Below are positions 23,540-35,154 of a stretch of 64,000 nucleotides of DNA, in pieces. Source of the stretch: Luidia sarsii. Its lineage: Eukaryota; Echinodermata; Asteroidea; Paxillosida; Luidiidae. The notes beneath the pieces were generated by a model that was not told where the DNA came from, made no database searches, and worked only from the letters and a program-made list of their open reading frames with translations. The translations under genes and the position numbers were made by a program. Each line of letters opens with the position of its first letter. Within the stretch, counting starts at the first letter, position 1. Location of the stretch: assembly GCA_949987565.1 (NCBI GenBank), contig OX465102.1, forward strand, positions 27,808,768 to 27,872,767, read 5' to 3'.

Positions 23540-26500
23540 CAAACACACGCAAACGATCAGTTGGTGGATCAATACCAAGGACTGCTATTGGCCACCCTAC
23601 AAGACGTCCTCTCGCATTGCCAGGGCTGTGCGTGAGGCAGAAGTCCCAGGGTCAGAGTGGCAAATCCATGCCTTCAGGGTGTTGACAACAACTGGTAAGA
23701 TACAGTGCCCGACTGCCTGTTATTTCTTTCTTTTTCAACTCAACATCATTTTATCTGACATTTAAACCCGAATTTAAACACGAAATACCAAGATCAGCCA
23801 AAACATTTGTGACATGTGTCGAATGCTGATGTGTATAAACGTCAGTGTATGTTCTTTCCTCAACTGTAATCCAATAGTGCAAAGCCTTTCTGGTCGACAA
23901 AAGGTATAGAAATGCAGCCTTGTATCCTGACTTGATCAGAATAAAAGGTGGAGCCAGCTGAACATCAAAGTTCACCCCCGAATTACTGCCTATACTTCAT
24001 TTGACCTCTGTATATGAAATGTGGCTGGAGTTCTTAGAATGTTCACTTCTTCCAAACTCTGTATCTTTAGACTCCTATGACACGGCGCTGTCTCGTCTCA
24101 AACGAGCTGAGGCCACATCGGATCTCCAAACTGATGAGGAGAACTATCCAGCAAAGAGAAAGAGGAGGTGAGTATGCACACAATTTCAAAACAATATACC
24201 CTCTGCTACTTACTTCATCTGACTTGTCTTTATACAGGTACATGTATTTTTCGTGCATGGGTCATTCAATGTCAATGCAACTTGCCTTTAGACCTTACCG
24301 TCACAGATTGAAATAAAATTTTGAGTGCCTTATGTTGGGCTCCTTGAAAAACAGTGAACTGAAAGCTATTGAATTGTGCTATACAGTACTTAATGAAATA
24401 AAACTCGTATCATAAATCCATTCAGAAAAAGAAAGCACAATTTTAACTTCAAAGGTGTTGAATTGACCTTGAAATGACCCACATCAAGAAATCTGTGGCA
24501 ATCCAATCGTCATTTGGGTCTTGCATCTGTCGTTATGTGCAAAAATGAAAGGGTTTTCATTTCTTACGAAAAGCACGGTTTCAGATTTACATTAAATTTT
24601 AGATAATTGAAGTGTTTTTCCTTGCTTAGTAAATAGCCCGGCAAAGGCCATATAGTACCACCCAAAGACCATCAAACCCTGAAGGAGCGCAGTCTCCACT
24701 CGACGAAAGACGACCAGCAATAAGACATCCTGTTAGGCAGGAATTGAACAAATCCTCCATTGATGGTAAGTTTATTGCTGCATTGGTTGATAATGTTAAG
24801 AACATGACTATGACCAGCTCGGTGGTCAAGTGGTCGACGTCTGCACTAGAAAGCGGGAATCGCGGGTTCTAATCACGTCAGAGCAGCCTGATTTGTTTCA
24901 ATCAGGCATCGGACAAAGCACTGAGCATTCAGTGTCTATCATGACGACCAAGACAAAACGTCATTGGATTAAATTCAAACATTGTCAATTTGATTCTTTT
25001 TGTCTTTTTGTCTTTGTAATACTATCCCTCTTGCAGCCACACAGCACCTTCTCGTCACGCTCATGACTGAAATGAAGAGTGACATAGCAGAGCTCAAGAA
25101 GAAGGCTGATCACCACAGTCAGCTGATGACGGCCTGCTAGAGGGTAGCGCTACTGCTAGCGATGAGAATGAGCTTCCTGAAGACGTTCACTTCCCTCTAA
25201 AGTCTCTCGAAGATCTCGACGCATTTGACAACCTTCTGGTGACTGACCCAAGCCTGAACAAGCACTTGGTATGCATGCACTTGAGTTATCGTTTTGAACT
25301 GTCATAAAAGTATTAAAGTGGTACAGCAGCACTTGAAATATGATCCGCCATTTACAAACACAACGGTTACTCTGATGCTGTCATTCACATGTACATAATC
25401 ACGTACCTAGCATTGATCTTGGCCTAAACATTTTTATATAAACATGTCCACTTTAAGTAATTTTATTTTTAATATCAGAATGTTAGAAGGTTCAATGCCA
25501 TGATGCCCGAATTGATGACCCCGATCATTAGGAGAGTGAATTATTTGCAATCACATCCGGCTGCAACAGATCAGATACAATTCTCAACAAATGAACCATT
25601 TCAACTTGAAAGGACAGAGAGATGGCGTGGATGTACACCAAATAAGTTAGCATGAAAACTATCCTACTCATCAAAGGCCTATATATACAACATTGGTAAC
25701 GGTCAAAAGATTGCCACAGTTTATGTGTTAAACCATAAAACATTCCAAAAAAGCAATACTGCGAAGGTTTTAGCTCAATGGTAATCTGAGAAAGTAGAAA
25801 TTTGCCAAAAAAAATGGCACGGTTTACGCACCGCTCTGTAGTACAAGAAATAGTTTATTACTCGCGAGTATAATTATTAGTTGATGTTTCATTGAAGATT
25901 TTTAAAAAAGTACAGCATCCCAGACCGCAAGATTTCAACATGAGGATTCTATGATGACCATCTCCAAACTGTGTAAATTGGAAGGAAATCTGTGGACATT
26001 GATGTTTTCCGATCTTCCAAATTTGTATTTGGCCTTTACTCAGTAGAAACACTTTCTTCTAGAAACTGATATCGCCACTTTCAGACTTAAATGTACAGTA
26101 TAATGGATGTATTCAATGTCAGATCGCGTTGTGGTCTACCTGTGGAGGGAATTCTGTCTACGAAGCAGTGAGGCGCATGTTTGAAAAAGCAGTCGACAAC
26201 AACCTGGGCAAACTGATGAATTGGTCAGGCCAAGGTGGAAAAAGGGGTTTCAAGAACCTACGCATGAGGGTCATTTTAGAAAGTAAGTATCGAACGAGTT
26301 GTTGTTGGCACGATGTACATTAAATTTAACCAGTATGAATAAGCCAAATGCTTTTCAAAAATATCAGATTGTTAGAGTTGGAGTCATGCTCTACTCATCA
26401 CAATTGCATTTGAAGCTCATGGAGTTATTAGTGCTTCTACTACAAGAAAAAGAGGATTACGCAAGATGATATTCAATACGTGTAGCATGTCCACATGTAC

Positions 26501-26839
26501 TCGTTTCAAATATTGCCTGATTTAATTAAGTTTGTACCCATTTGTTCATTCTTTGAATTGCTGAATTGTCATTTCGGTCATAGCGTGCAAAGAGAACTTC
26601 GAGGAAACCCCACAACGTTTATTGCTGCACATACATCTCTTGCCTTTTTGTAACCATGTTTATCGGTTTTGTTTCTTCATGCAGAAGCAATCCGGAAGAA
26701 CAGATTAACCAGTGCGGCCTCCGATTCAGAAATCCAGCGGGAGGTCGCACACTTTCTGAAGGGTGCTGCAGATAGGTGTGTTGGCAGAAAAGAACGCCAG
26801 GTCCGTGCTGCTGAAGTTAGCTGCTGCTGCTATCGTTGA
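23540..26839 (+). CDS. DUF4806-type protein gene, six exons, one frameshift
   Basis: Exons: about 23540-23694, 24071-24167, 24647-24765, 25037-25268, 26123-26282 and 26685-26839 (TGA). All junctions are GT-AG and agree in phase except inside exon 4. Exon 1 gives SWWINTKDCYWPPYK and exon 2 gives DTALSRLKRAEATSDL followed by KRKRR. Exon 4 gives LPEDVHFPLKSLEDLDAFDN, exon 5 the GGNSVYEAVRRM...NWSGQGGKRGFKNL core, and exon 6 KAIRKNR...VAHFLKGAADR. This order matches invertebrate DUF4806 proteins, whose function is unknown. In exon 4 the upstream frame hits TAG at 25139, while the conserved frame resumes one register away, so a 1-nt insertion or 2-nt deletion relative to the ancestor (or a sequence error) exists. 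No ATG is visible in exon 1, so a first exon upstream is probably missed. Confidence 0.72.
24812..24965 (+). mobile_element. tRNA-derived SINE in a DUF4806 intron
   Basis: GACCAGCTCGGTGGTCAAGTGG resembles a tRNA A box, and CGCGGGTTCTAATCACG about 40 bp on resembles a B box. The intervening anticodon arm is not a usable tRNA, and a non-tRNA body follows. It lies between exons 3 and 4. Confidence 0.65.
25655..26050 (+). repeat. Dispersed repeat family member (longest of three)
   Basis: Shares ACATTGGT..GGTCAAAAGATT, GGTTTTAGCTCAATGG, AAGAAATAGTTTATTACTCG and CCATCTCCAAACTGTGTAAATT with copies at 40785-41150 and 46640-46880, all in the same orientation. No coding capacity or recognised ends. 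It sits in the intron between DUF4806 exons 4 and 5. Confidence 0.7.
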
Positions 26840-26877
26840 GAATAGTAGCGCTGATGAGCAGCAATAGACCGATGTTC

Positions 26878-27489
26878 TGATGTCATCAGTTTGTTTGCAA
26901 GTATATGGTGTGGACTAGCTACAGTAACTTTAGACCTTTTACTCCTTTTTTAACATTTGATTATTTTGACCGTCGTGCAAGGGCTACAGTGAATGCATGT
27001 ACTTCCCTGCGTAATCGGGCAATTTTGAATCTAACCGAAACGATCAACTTACTTTCTGGTCATAAAAGAACAGTAAATCCACGGCGTATGGTGTTGCGAT
27101 GCCTACTCTGGCTTTTCAAACTTCTTCAGAGTCTTCCGGTATACTGTTCATTGCGGATGTCTGCCAAAAAGAGAGAATTTCGCCCACTTTTTGGGGTTAC
27201 GAGCGCGGCAAAAGCGGAACCAGTTAAAATCAGTCCACACAGTGTGACGCGCGCGACCTCCGACTGTCCGACCTGACCCACACAATGAACATCTAATCCG
27301 TGAAAATGGGGTGAAAATGTCATTTAGCCGTGAAAAGAAAATTCACCGTGTTTTCACCCCTATTTCATGGCACACAATTAGACAAGTCATTTTCACTGTG
27401 TTTTCACCAGTGGTCTCAAGGGCCACATTCCTGGTGGTAAATGGCTAGAGGCAATTTAGAAGTATCTGGGAGTGACAGTTCAAGGACAC
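26878..27489. mobile_element. Left arm of a large foldback element
   Basis: 26878-27400 is the reverse complement of most of 33690-34583, e.g. GCTACAGTAACTTTAG, CGGGCAATTTTGAATCTAAC, ACTTTCTGGTCATAAAAGAA, CAGTATACCGGAAGACTCTG read on the other strand. The outer end is around GATGTCATCAGTTTGTT. 27410-27489 is the unique centre, also seen at 2030-2140. The apparent protein frame in the arm (NRAILNLTETINLLSGHKR) occurs in both arms because they are inverted copies; it is not a known domain. Confidence 0.8.
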
Positions 27490-27827
27490 TGTTGTGTTGG
27501 AAAACACCATGGGACAGACATGGAGGACGTCAAAATTTATACACTGATGAGACTGAAATAACGTGTCCAGAGGTTTAATTCACATGCAGAAAAACTCCAC
27601 ATACATTACGTGGGAATGAAAGTGAGCAGTAGTTGAATTGAAGACTTGGGCGTTGTCAACGGTGCTTCAGAACCAACTGCACCGAGTGAGACTCTCAGCC
27701 CGGTATATGAAGCAGTACAGTTACGTAACACACAATCAAACAGGGAATAAGTAAACATGTGCCGGAATTCCAACCAGCCAAAGGCTTGGCGTAATATGCA
27801 AAATAGGGTGCTAAACGCATCACAACA
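27490..27827 (-). repeat. 3' LTR of the gypsy element
   Basis: 338 bp, starting TGTTGTG and ending CACAACA as expected for an LTR. The half at 27660-27827 is shared with the truncated 5' LTR (33405-33560). Confidence 0.8.
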
Positions 27828-28418
27828 TACGTCCCCCTTAAAGAGGATTGACGCCTAGCAATTCAAATTCAATTAACAAAGAACAATGAAACTTTAACAA
27901 AATTATTAATATTTGTTTTGTTCAAATTACTTTAATAGTTTGGCTCAAAAATTAAATATAAAATGCTTCGGATTCATCCTTCAAAACGTCTCTGGTAGTT
28001 CCCACGATGCTTCGGGTCCATAACGTCTCTGGTAGTTCCCATGGTGAAGGCCAGCCGAATACCCCGCGCTCTGAGTGATACCCTGGAGGTAGAGTTTGTG
28101 CACAACTCCGAGGCGGTTTCAGTCACTCACAGTCGCATCCTTCTCGCATCCACACTCCCGAACACTACCGGCCTCGTCTCTCCAGGTGCTGGGTATGTCC
28201 CCGAAGCTGGTCTAAAGAGCCAAATTAAAGTAACACAATTTAAACCTCTTGGACTATCTTTTTTTTAACATACACTCACAAGGAAATTACAAAAATGGTG
28301 ACGTCAACAACAAATGCTGCACACATGAATTCTTCAATTATTACAAATCAATCAACAACATCACAACGTACGTTCATTGTCCCAACTACAGATTCCAATA
28401 TTTTAGAGAGCAATTCGC

Positions 28419-30030
28419 TTAGCCAAAAATACAAACAGTTTTCTTTTTGTTACCGGTGACGCGCACAGGGTTTGTTTTCAAGTAATCGAGACATGCATCA
28501 TTCAAGTTCTCAACTGGTTCCCAGGCATTATGGCTACTGAGGAAATTTCGCCACTTTACCAGGTACTGTAACTTGTTGTTTTTATACTTGCCCTTGAGGA
28601 TGTTTTCTACCCCAAACTCAACATCATTTGACGGCAGGTTTTGTGCCACACCGGGAACAATTTGAACTGAAGTTTTAGTTTTCTGTTTTGCTTTGAGTGG
28701 CACGAACGAGTCGTCAGGACAGTCTTCCTGTACTAAATCATCAACTGAAGTTCTTTGCTCAGAATCTGCAGGGAAGATATTGTTAGTTGGGCGAATGAAT
28801 CGATCATACACAAATTTCATACGATTAACATGTATAGGTGAAGACAGCAACTTATGATTCTCAAGATTTCTTACTTGAAAATTTACTGGACCTGTTTGCT
28901 TTACAATGAGATATGGTCCTGCCCAAAGTTTCATGAGTTTCCTTGACAACCCTTTCTGAAATACTGGGAAATAAATCCAAACAAGATCACCGACCTGATA
29001 TTCCATTTCCTTAGTATTTTCATCATACCGTTCTTTCATCTTTGGTTGATTTTGTTCAGCATGACGTTTAGAAACATCTCGAAACACCTCCAATTTTGAC
29101 ACCAAATTATACATATGATCTCTAAGTGTATTATCGTGATAATCAGGTTTGGGAATGAGGGTCACATCTAGTGGCAATCTTGCCTCTCTTCCATACAGCA
29201 GGAAGAATGGACTAAACCCAACTGAGTTGTCTGCTGGAGTTGAACGATAGGCGAACTGTATAGCCGCAATACATTGGTCCCAATTTGTTTGGAATTTGTT
29301 AACATAATGTGACACAGTATCCAAAATTACAGAGTTGAATCGTTCCTGTACAGCATTACACTGAGGATGGTAACTAGAGGTATTCAGTTTCCGCGTCTGC
29401 ATAATGAGACAAACTTCATGTACAATATTACTCAAAAAATAGGGTTACTGGGCAACCTTGTTCACATATTACAAAATCAAACAATGCTCTAGCTATTGTT
29501 GCTGCATCGGTAGTCGCCAATGGCACTCAAATAGGCCACCGAGTACAGTGATCCATAAAACACAGTACATAACGATTACCGGAAGTGGTAACTGGCAAAT
29601 GACCCAATATATCAACGCTGACCCTTTCAAATGGATCAGGAACTTTCATAGTCACAAGTGGTGCTATAGTTTTATGTCTGTGTGTTTTTCTTTGTGCACA
29701 GGATTGGCAAGAGCGTACCCAGTTATCTACGTCACGATAAATGTTTTTCCAAAAGTAACGTTGACGGATTTTGTTCTGGAGACCAAAGTGTGCAGCCAAA
29801 ACATGGTCATGACAGTTACTCAAAACAGTGTCTACAAAACCTACCGGAATATACAGTTGAGTGATGACATCATCGGGAGTAGTTTTCTTCCCATTAACTT
29901 GCCACTGTCTGTATAAAAGTTCTTGATTGACAAAATATTGGTCAGCTTGAAGCAACAAATGTCTAGCTTTCTTTGAATCATCGGGCAAAATGTCATTCTT
30001 TAAATCATCAATCATGGGACCAGCGAACAC
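28419..30030 (-). pseudogene. Gypsy integrase with C-terminal chromodomain
   Basis: Two frames. 29527-30030 has the N-terminal zinc region (HDHVLAAHFG ... CQSCAQRK) and the first two catalytic acidic residues (in SVDILGHLPVT and CFMDHCTRW). 28419-29435 has the third (PQCNAVQERFN), a GPY/F-like WAGPYLIVKQTGPVNFQVRN, and a chromodomain with LQYLVKWRNFLSSHNAWEPV. Between the two frames a segment near 29440-29525 is interrupted. In this class the chromodomain is thought to steer integration to histone-marked chromatin. The break in the integrase core makes this copy inactive. Confidence 0.88.
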
Positions 30031-30054
30031 ATCAACTAATAATACCTCTTTAAA

Positions 30055-32594
30055 TTACTCAATGTTGAGTTCCTTCGGAAAGGAGGGCAAATCTAGTTTG
30101 ATTGAGTCAGTGTTATTTACATGTCGTTTACTTTTTTGATATCGGAAATTTCTGACTATGTTGACGGCAGGTTTGTATGCTGAGCTTTCTGAATCCTGCA
30201 AAACATCAGGTTCAATCTCATCTAAGTCAGAGTGTTGCCATACGGGGTCTACACGTATCTCGGGAGGATTACACGGCAATGTAGCATGACAGTGACCACA
30301 ATCAGTACAAGTTTTTATGGAGCAAATTCTACTAAGTGCATCTGCATTAGAATTTTGTCGACCTGAAACATGAATGACATCAAACTGATAAGACTGTAAT
30401 TTGAGCGACCATCTTGCAAGACGACCGTTTTCATTCTTTTTGTCAAATAGCCATTTAAGGGCACAATGATCAGTCACTACCTTGAATTTTACAGAATGTT
30501 GTAAATATGGGGCATATTTCTTAATACCTTCTTCCACTGCCAAAGCTTCAAGTTCAGTTGTGCTGTACTTTCTTTCAGTCTTACTCAGAGTTCTCCCTCC
30601 GTAAGAAATGACATTTTCTCTCTTGAGCTAAAATGAAACCTAAACCAACATTACTGGCATCTGTTTGTAAAATAAATTCAGTTCCATCGAATCTAGGATA
30701 CACAAGAACAGGAGGCTTCTGCAACTTTTGTTTCAATGTTTCAAACGCATCTTGGCACATTTTACTCCAAACAAAGGATGTGTCCTTGCGTGTCAGATTC
30801 ACAAGGGGTTCTGCTATTTAACAATAATCTTTTATGTATTTTCGGTAGTAACCTGCTAACCCCAAAAATGATCTCACTTGTGATACTTTGCTGGGAGTTA
30901 GATAGTCCTTGATAATTTGAACTTTAGCTGGGTCAGTGGCGACGCCTTTTTTGTTTACAATATGCACCAAGTATTTTACTTGTTCTTGACAAAATGAACA
31001 CTTTCTGGGTTTGAGTTTCAATCCAGCCGCTTTAATGCGATCAAACACTTGTCTCAAATGAGACAAATGTTCATCAAATGTTTTACTGAAAATAATCAGA
31101 TCATCCAAATAAACAAGAACAAATTTCCAATTTAATCTTCTGAAAAATTTCTTGCATAGCTCTCTGAAATGTGGATGGAGCATTATGGAGGCCAAAAGGC
31201 ATTCTCTGAAATTCATACAGCCCGTCCTGGGTAATGACCGCTGTCTTTTGTTTGGCATCTTCTGCCAGGCCAATTTGCCAATAACCAGAGGCAAGGTCAA
31301 GTGTGGCGAAATATTCGGGAGTGACTGAACCCAAAATGTCCAAAGCATCATTGATATTTGGTAATGGGAAATTGTTCCTAGCAGTAATTGCCTTGAGTTT
31401 GCGAAAATCAATGGCAAATCGATACTCATTTGTACCAGCCTTAGGCACGATACACACAGGAAAACTCCAACTACTGGTGGATTCAGTAATGATATTGTTG
31501 TCAAGCATATTGCTCACCTGTTTACGTATCTCCTCTTGAATATGGGGAGAAGTTCTGTAAGGTCGAGATCGAACAGGGGCATGATCACTGGTGTATATCT
31601 CGTGCCTTATACCAGTATAAAAACCTGGAGAGTCTCCTTCCAACTGAAAATTACTAGAATATTCACATAGTAAATCGGTTATTTGGGCAACCTCTTCTAC
31701 TGACAGATGGTCTGTGTTTAAATTGATTTGAGAGAATATTTCTTGTCTTCTAGCACAGTCGGTAGTATATTCCATTCCAACGGTTACTTTAGCCGGATGA
31801 TCTAATTGGACACTATTAAAATGCTCGACATTGGTGCTCTTATCCTCCATATCAAACGGTTGAACACAGTTGGAATTTATTGGTGAGAAAACACCCATTT
31901 TAGTACGAGGGTACAATGCATTAGGTTCATCGGTTACATTCATGACCAACAGATTTACACTTTTACCATCAGCTAATACCGATGATAATGAATTTGCAAC
32001 CAATACACGCAAAGCTGAAATATGTCTTCCGCCATGGCAAAAACCTGCTTAACCAACGGCATGTCGATCAGAAATCTTAGCAGAAATCAATTATTGTGAA
32101 TGTGGAAGGATTTCTTGTTTACTTTTCACCGTGATCTTACTTTTCTTTCGTAAGCACATCTTACCCGTTCCACAATCAATAATTGCACTGTGTGAATTTA
32201 GAAATTGTGTACCCAGTATAATGTTAGTGCTTAGGTTCCGAGACACTCTAAATGAAACTGGAAATAATACACTTTCTATCACTATCGGCAAAGTAACCAA
32301 CCCCGTGATTTGTAATCTATCGTTATTGGCAACTGTTACTTCAGGCACTGGTGAAACTTCCACGGATTTGGAAAATGACGGAAAGTTAGTATGAAACCAA
32401 TCATGATTGATGACATTGATGTCAGCACCAGTGTCAATTAAACACTGAACGGTCTTATCATGTATCTTTACAGTTATACTCTTAGACTGGTTCAAAGTTG
32501 TCTGAAATTGCACTTTTACACATCTAAATGGTAAATATCGGTCACATTCTTCAGACTTACTCTTAGTTACTCCACTCTTAAGTGTCTGAATCAA
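30055..32594 (-). pseudogene. Gypsy protease, reverse transcriptase and RNase H
   Basis: Reading right to left: aspartic protease (LIDTGADINVINHDWF, frame 32091-32594), reverse transcriptase (FAIDFRKL, FATLDLASGYWQIGL, MPFGLHNAPSTFQRAM in 31101-32012; catalytic YLDD in the overlapping frame 30818-31504), and RNase H (LQTDASNVGLGFILAQ in 30581-30802; TDHCALKWLF and NADALSR in 30055-30543). A frameshift near 31130 falls just before YLDD. A TAA at about 30818 interrupts the tether, and another frameshift lies near 30590. Domain identity is certain. Activity is not possible from this copy. Confidence 0.9.
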
Positions 32595-32644
32595 CTTTTT
32601 TTGTTTCCAAAAAGATGGGGGAGCTAGTTTTAAATGCCGTCCAT

Positions 32645-33405
32645 TTATGTCAAATTTGGCATAACACCTTCTCCATTTGTGGCCAATTCTACCACAACGA
32701 TAACAATGGAATTGTCTAACTTCATAGGCACCCCAGGCTCATTTGCATGTGCATGTTGGTATTCACTCTGGTGGTTATTCAAATTAGCATTTACGGTGTT
32801 TGGCTTTGTACCTTCTATACATCTAGTATTAGTGCGATGTTCTAAATTCTCTACCTTTGCAGCCAAATCCTTCACAATACCAGTTATGGTGTCTAATTTG
32901 GATTCAAGAAACTGGCCGGAATTCAAAACATGTACACTATTTGGTACGGATTCGTTTACAGTGATTTGAACAGATACAGCCAAACGGGCTGCATTGAGTG
33001 CTTCACGAAAAGTCTTTGGCTCTTTAGAGAATACAAATGCACGAACTGATGGAATTAAACCACGCACGAACAGAGACAATTGTTCTGACTCTGACTTCTT
33101 AATCTGTCTACACAAGTGCATAATATCACGGGCATAATCATCTAAAGATTCTGCGGGAAGTTGTTTTCGGGAAAGTAATTTTGTTTCCACTCCCCGACGC
33201 CATGAATCTCCCTGGAAATGACCTTTCTATACGCTATAGATTTTATCAATTGTATCTTTTTCAGAAGGCGGTATCGAGTCCAAAAAAACTCTTGCGTGAC
33301 CATCAATCAAGGTTTGGAAAGCCAATACCTTTTTTGTGTCCGTATAATCTCTCAACATTGCAATTTCTTTGTACTTTTCAACAAAACCATCTAAATCTTC
33401 ATCGG
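32645..33405 (-). pseudogene. Gypsy gag remnant with zinc knuckle
   Basis: The main frame (32645-33190) has the gag-like stretch ESLDDYARDIMHLCRQIKKS and LSLFVRGLIPSVRAFV. A CX2CX4HX4C knuckle (CYRCGRIGHKWRRC, near 32660-32705) is in another frame, so a frameshift precedes it. The N-terminal part joins truncated LTR sequence directly at about 33405. Confidence 0.8.
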
Positions 33406-33560
33406 CGCCTCAGAACCAACTTCACCGAGTGAGACTCTCAGCCCGGTATATGAAGCAGTACAGTTACGTAACACACAATCAAACAGGGAATAAGAAAACA
33501 TGTGCCGGAATTCCAACCTTGGCATAATATGCAAAATAGGGTGCTAAACGCATCACAACA
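33405..33560 (-). repeat. Truncated 5' LTR of the gypsy element
   Basis: Matches the corresponding half of the 3' LTR (TGTTGTGATGCG..., GTGTTACGTAACTGTACTGC) and then switches at GGCGCC into gag coding sequence. Confidence 0.8.
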
Positions 33561-34583
33561 ATACCATACAGTGCCTCTATGGGGGCTGGTGGTCCCTACT
33601 GGTTATTGAATTAGCCATCCCTCAAGGCTGGGGCTTGCTGCCTTAGATATTCACGTTTTTTTAGGGTCTCTTTAGTGACCTGAAGATGTCCTTATCAGGT
33701 CAGAGAAGTGATTATTTTCACGTGAATTCACTGTAAAATTCACCGTGAAATCACAGTGACTTTTTAGTTTTTACGGCGAAATGACATTTTCACCCCTCTT
33801 TCACGGTTTAGATGTTCATAGTGCCAGCGGTAGCGGTTTCTTTATATCGATGACTGTTACGTGAAGCGTGCTAACCTACACCGCACGCAGCCTGAGCTGT
33901 TCGGGGAACCGCCGCTCGGAAATCGGCCCTGAATTTATCTATTTATTTTATTTATCAATTTATTCATTTCAGTTTGCGGGATATACACATCACAGCACGC
34001 AAAAATAACAAACACTGGGTAAACAACAAAAAATCGACACTAAAATGTAACAGCTCACGCTCTCTTGGCTGCGTGCGGTGTAGGTTAGCACGCTTCACGT
34101 AACAGTCGTCGATATAAAGAAACCGCTACCGCTGGGTCAGGTCGGACAGTCGGAGGTCGCGCGCGTCACACTGTGTGGACTGATTTTAACTGGTTCCGCT
34201 TTTGCCGCGCTCGTAACCCCAACAAGTGGGCGAGATTCTCTCTTTTTGGCAGACATCCGCAATGAACAGTATACCGGAAGACTCTGAAGGAGTTTGAGAA
34301 GCCAGACTATAGGCGTCGCAACATCATACGCCGTGGATTTACTGTTCTTTTATGACCAGAAAGTAAGTTGATCGTTTCGGTTAGATTCAAAATTGCCCGA
34401 TTTCGCAGGGAGGATATGCATTCACTGTACACATGTAGCCCTTGCACGACAGTCGAAATAAACATAAATTTTTTAAAAAGGAGTAAATGGGCTAAAGTTA
34501 CTGTAGCTAGGTGTGGACCAACTATACTGACTTCAACTTTCAAGTACCTTTGAAAAGCATGCCCGTGAACAAACTGATGTCAT
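33561..34583. mobile_element. Right arm and centre of the foldback element
   Basis: 33561-33655 continues the centre (CTATGGGGGCTGG, as at 2140), and 33690-34583 is the inverted counterpart of 26878-27400. A 312-bp MITE is nested in it at 33824-34135. Repeated TTTCACCGTGAAA-like motifs occur near 33715-33800 and at 27305-27410. Confidence 0.8.
33824..34135. mobile_element. 312-bp MITE nested in the right arm
   Basis: Terminal inverted repeats of about 65 bp: CCAGCGGTAGCGGTTTCTTT at the left, and its complement AAAGAAACCGCTACCGCTGG at the right, continuing through GTTACGTGAAGCGTGCTAAC. The left arm of the host element (about 27285, TGACCCACACAATGAACATC) lacks it, giving an empty site. No coding capacity. 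Confidence 0.88.
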
Positions 34584-35154
34584 CCCTACATCCCCGCCTC
34601 ATCTGGTCCTGTCCGTACAGAACATCAATAACCCAAGGCTAACTATAACTGATTATCTATGCAGGGGAATGTTTAGGTAGACTGTACACACAGTCACTGC
34701 AGGCTTGTTGTGATATTCCATAATAATGGGCCTACTGTACCAAGGCCACACCATTAAATTTGCCCTATATAGGGCCTATGTGTACTACAGTACCACTGGC
34801 ACAAAATGCACCGCATGCCGTTAAGTGCAATATAACCCCATAGTACAACACACATACATGCAGTACTGCACTCGAGCACCCTTATCCAGGAGCGGTGCAG
34901 GAAAAAAAATACATTCAAGATAAAGTAGCGCGCAAAAGTTTTTAATAAAGTATCACAGAAGCAAGTAGAGAACGAATTTCAATTCCATTGAAAAGGAAAC
35001 CAATCAATAATTGTTAGCTATTAACTGTTCTCATGTTTCTGCTTTAGCATTTCCTAAAATATTGATTGAAAATCTTAACACAACCGTACGTATATAATAG
35101 TAATTAGTCCGAGTAACTTTGACCCTAACAGTTACAATCGCCCTTCTTTTTAAA
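34584..35154. other. Non-coding stretch, nothing recognised
   Basis: AT-rich unique-looking sequence between the foldback element and the next inverted repeat. No exon-like frame or repeat match was seen. Confidence 0.3.

Larger units (their letters stand above)
27490..33560 (-). mobile_element. Degenerate Ty3/gypsy LTR retrotransposon with chromodomain
   Basis: Minus-strand element inserted in the centre of the foldback element. The order is LTR, gag, protease, reverse transcriptase, RNase H, integrase, chromodomain, LTR, which is the Ty3/gypsy order. The left (3') LTR is 27490-27827, bounded by TGTTGTG and CACAACA. The right (5') copy is only 33405-33560 and runs straight into mid-gag sequence, so the LTR end, primer-binding site and gag start are deleted. 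Several stops and frameshifts break the coding region. The empty-site equivalent is at about 2130 (CACACTATATACCACTATGGG). No exact target duplication is visible. Confidence 0.9.

Noticed and set aside
24812..24890. Functional tRNA gene
   Set aside because: A and B boxes are present but no proper cloverleaf or anticodon arm is seen, and a SINE body follows. The same applies to 40081, 56473 and 59178.
26905..27276. 123-codon frame as a gene
   Set aside because: It is the arm of a foldback element, and the inverted arm at 34307-34543 gives the same peptide with disruptions.
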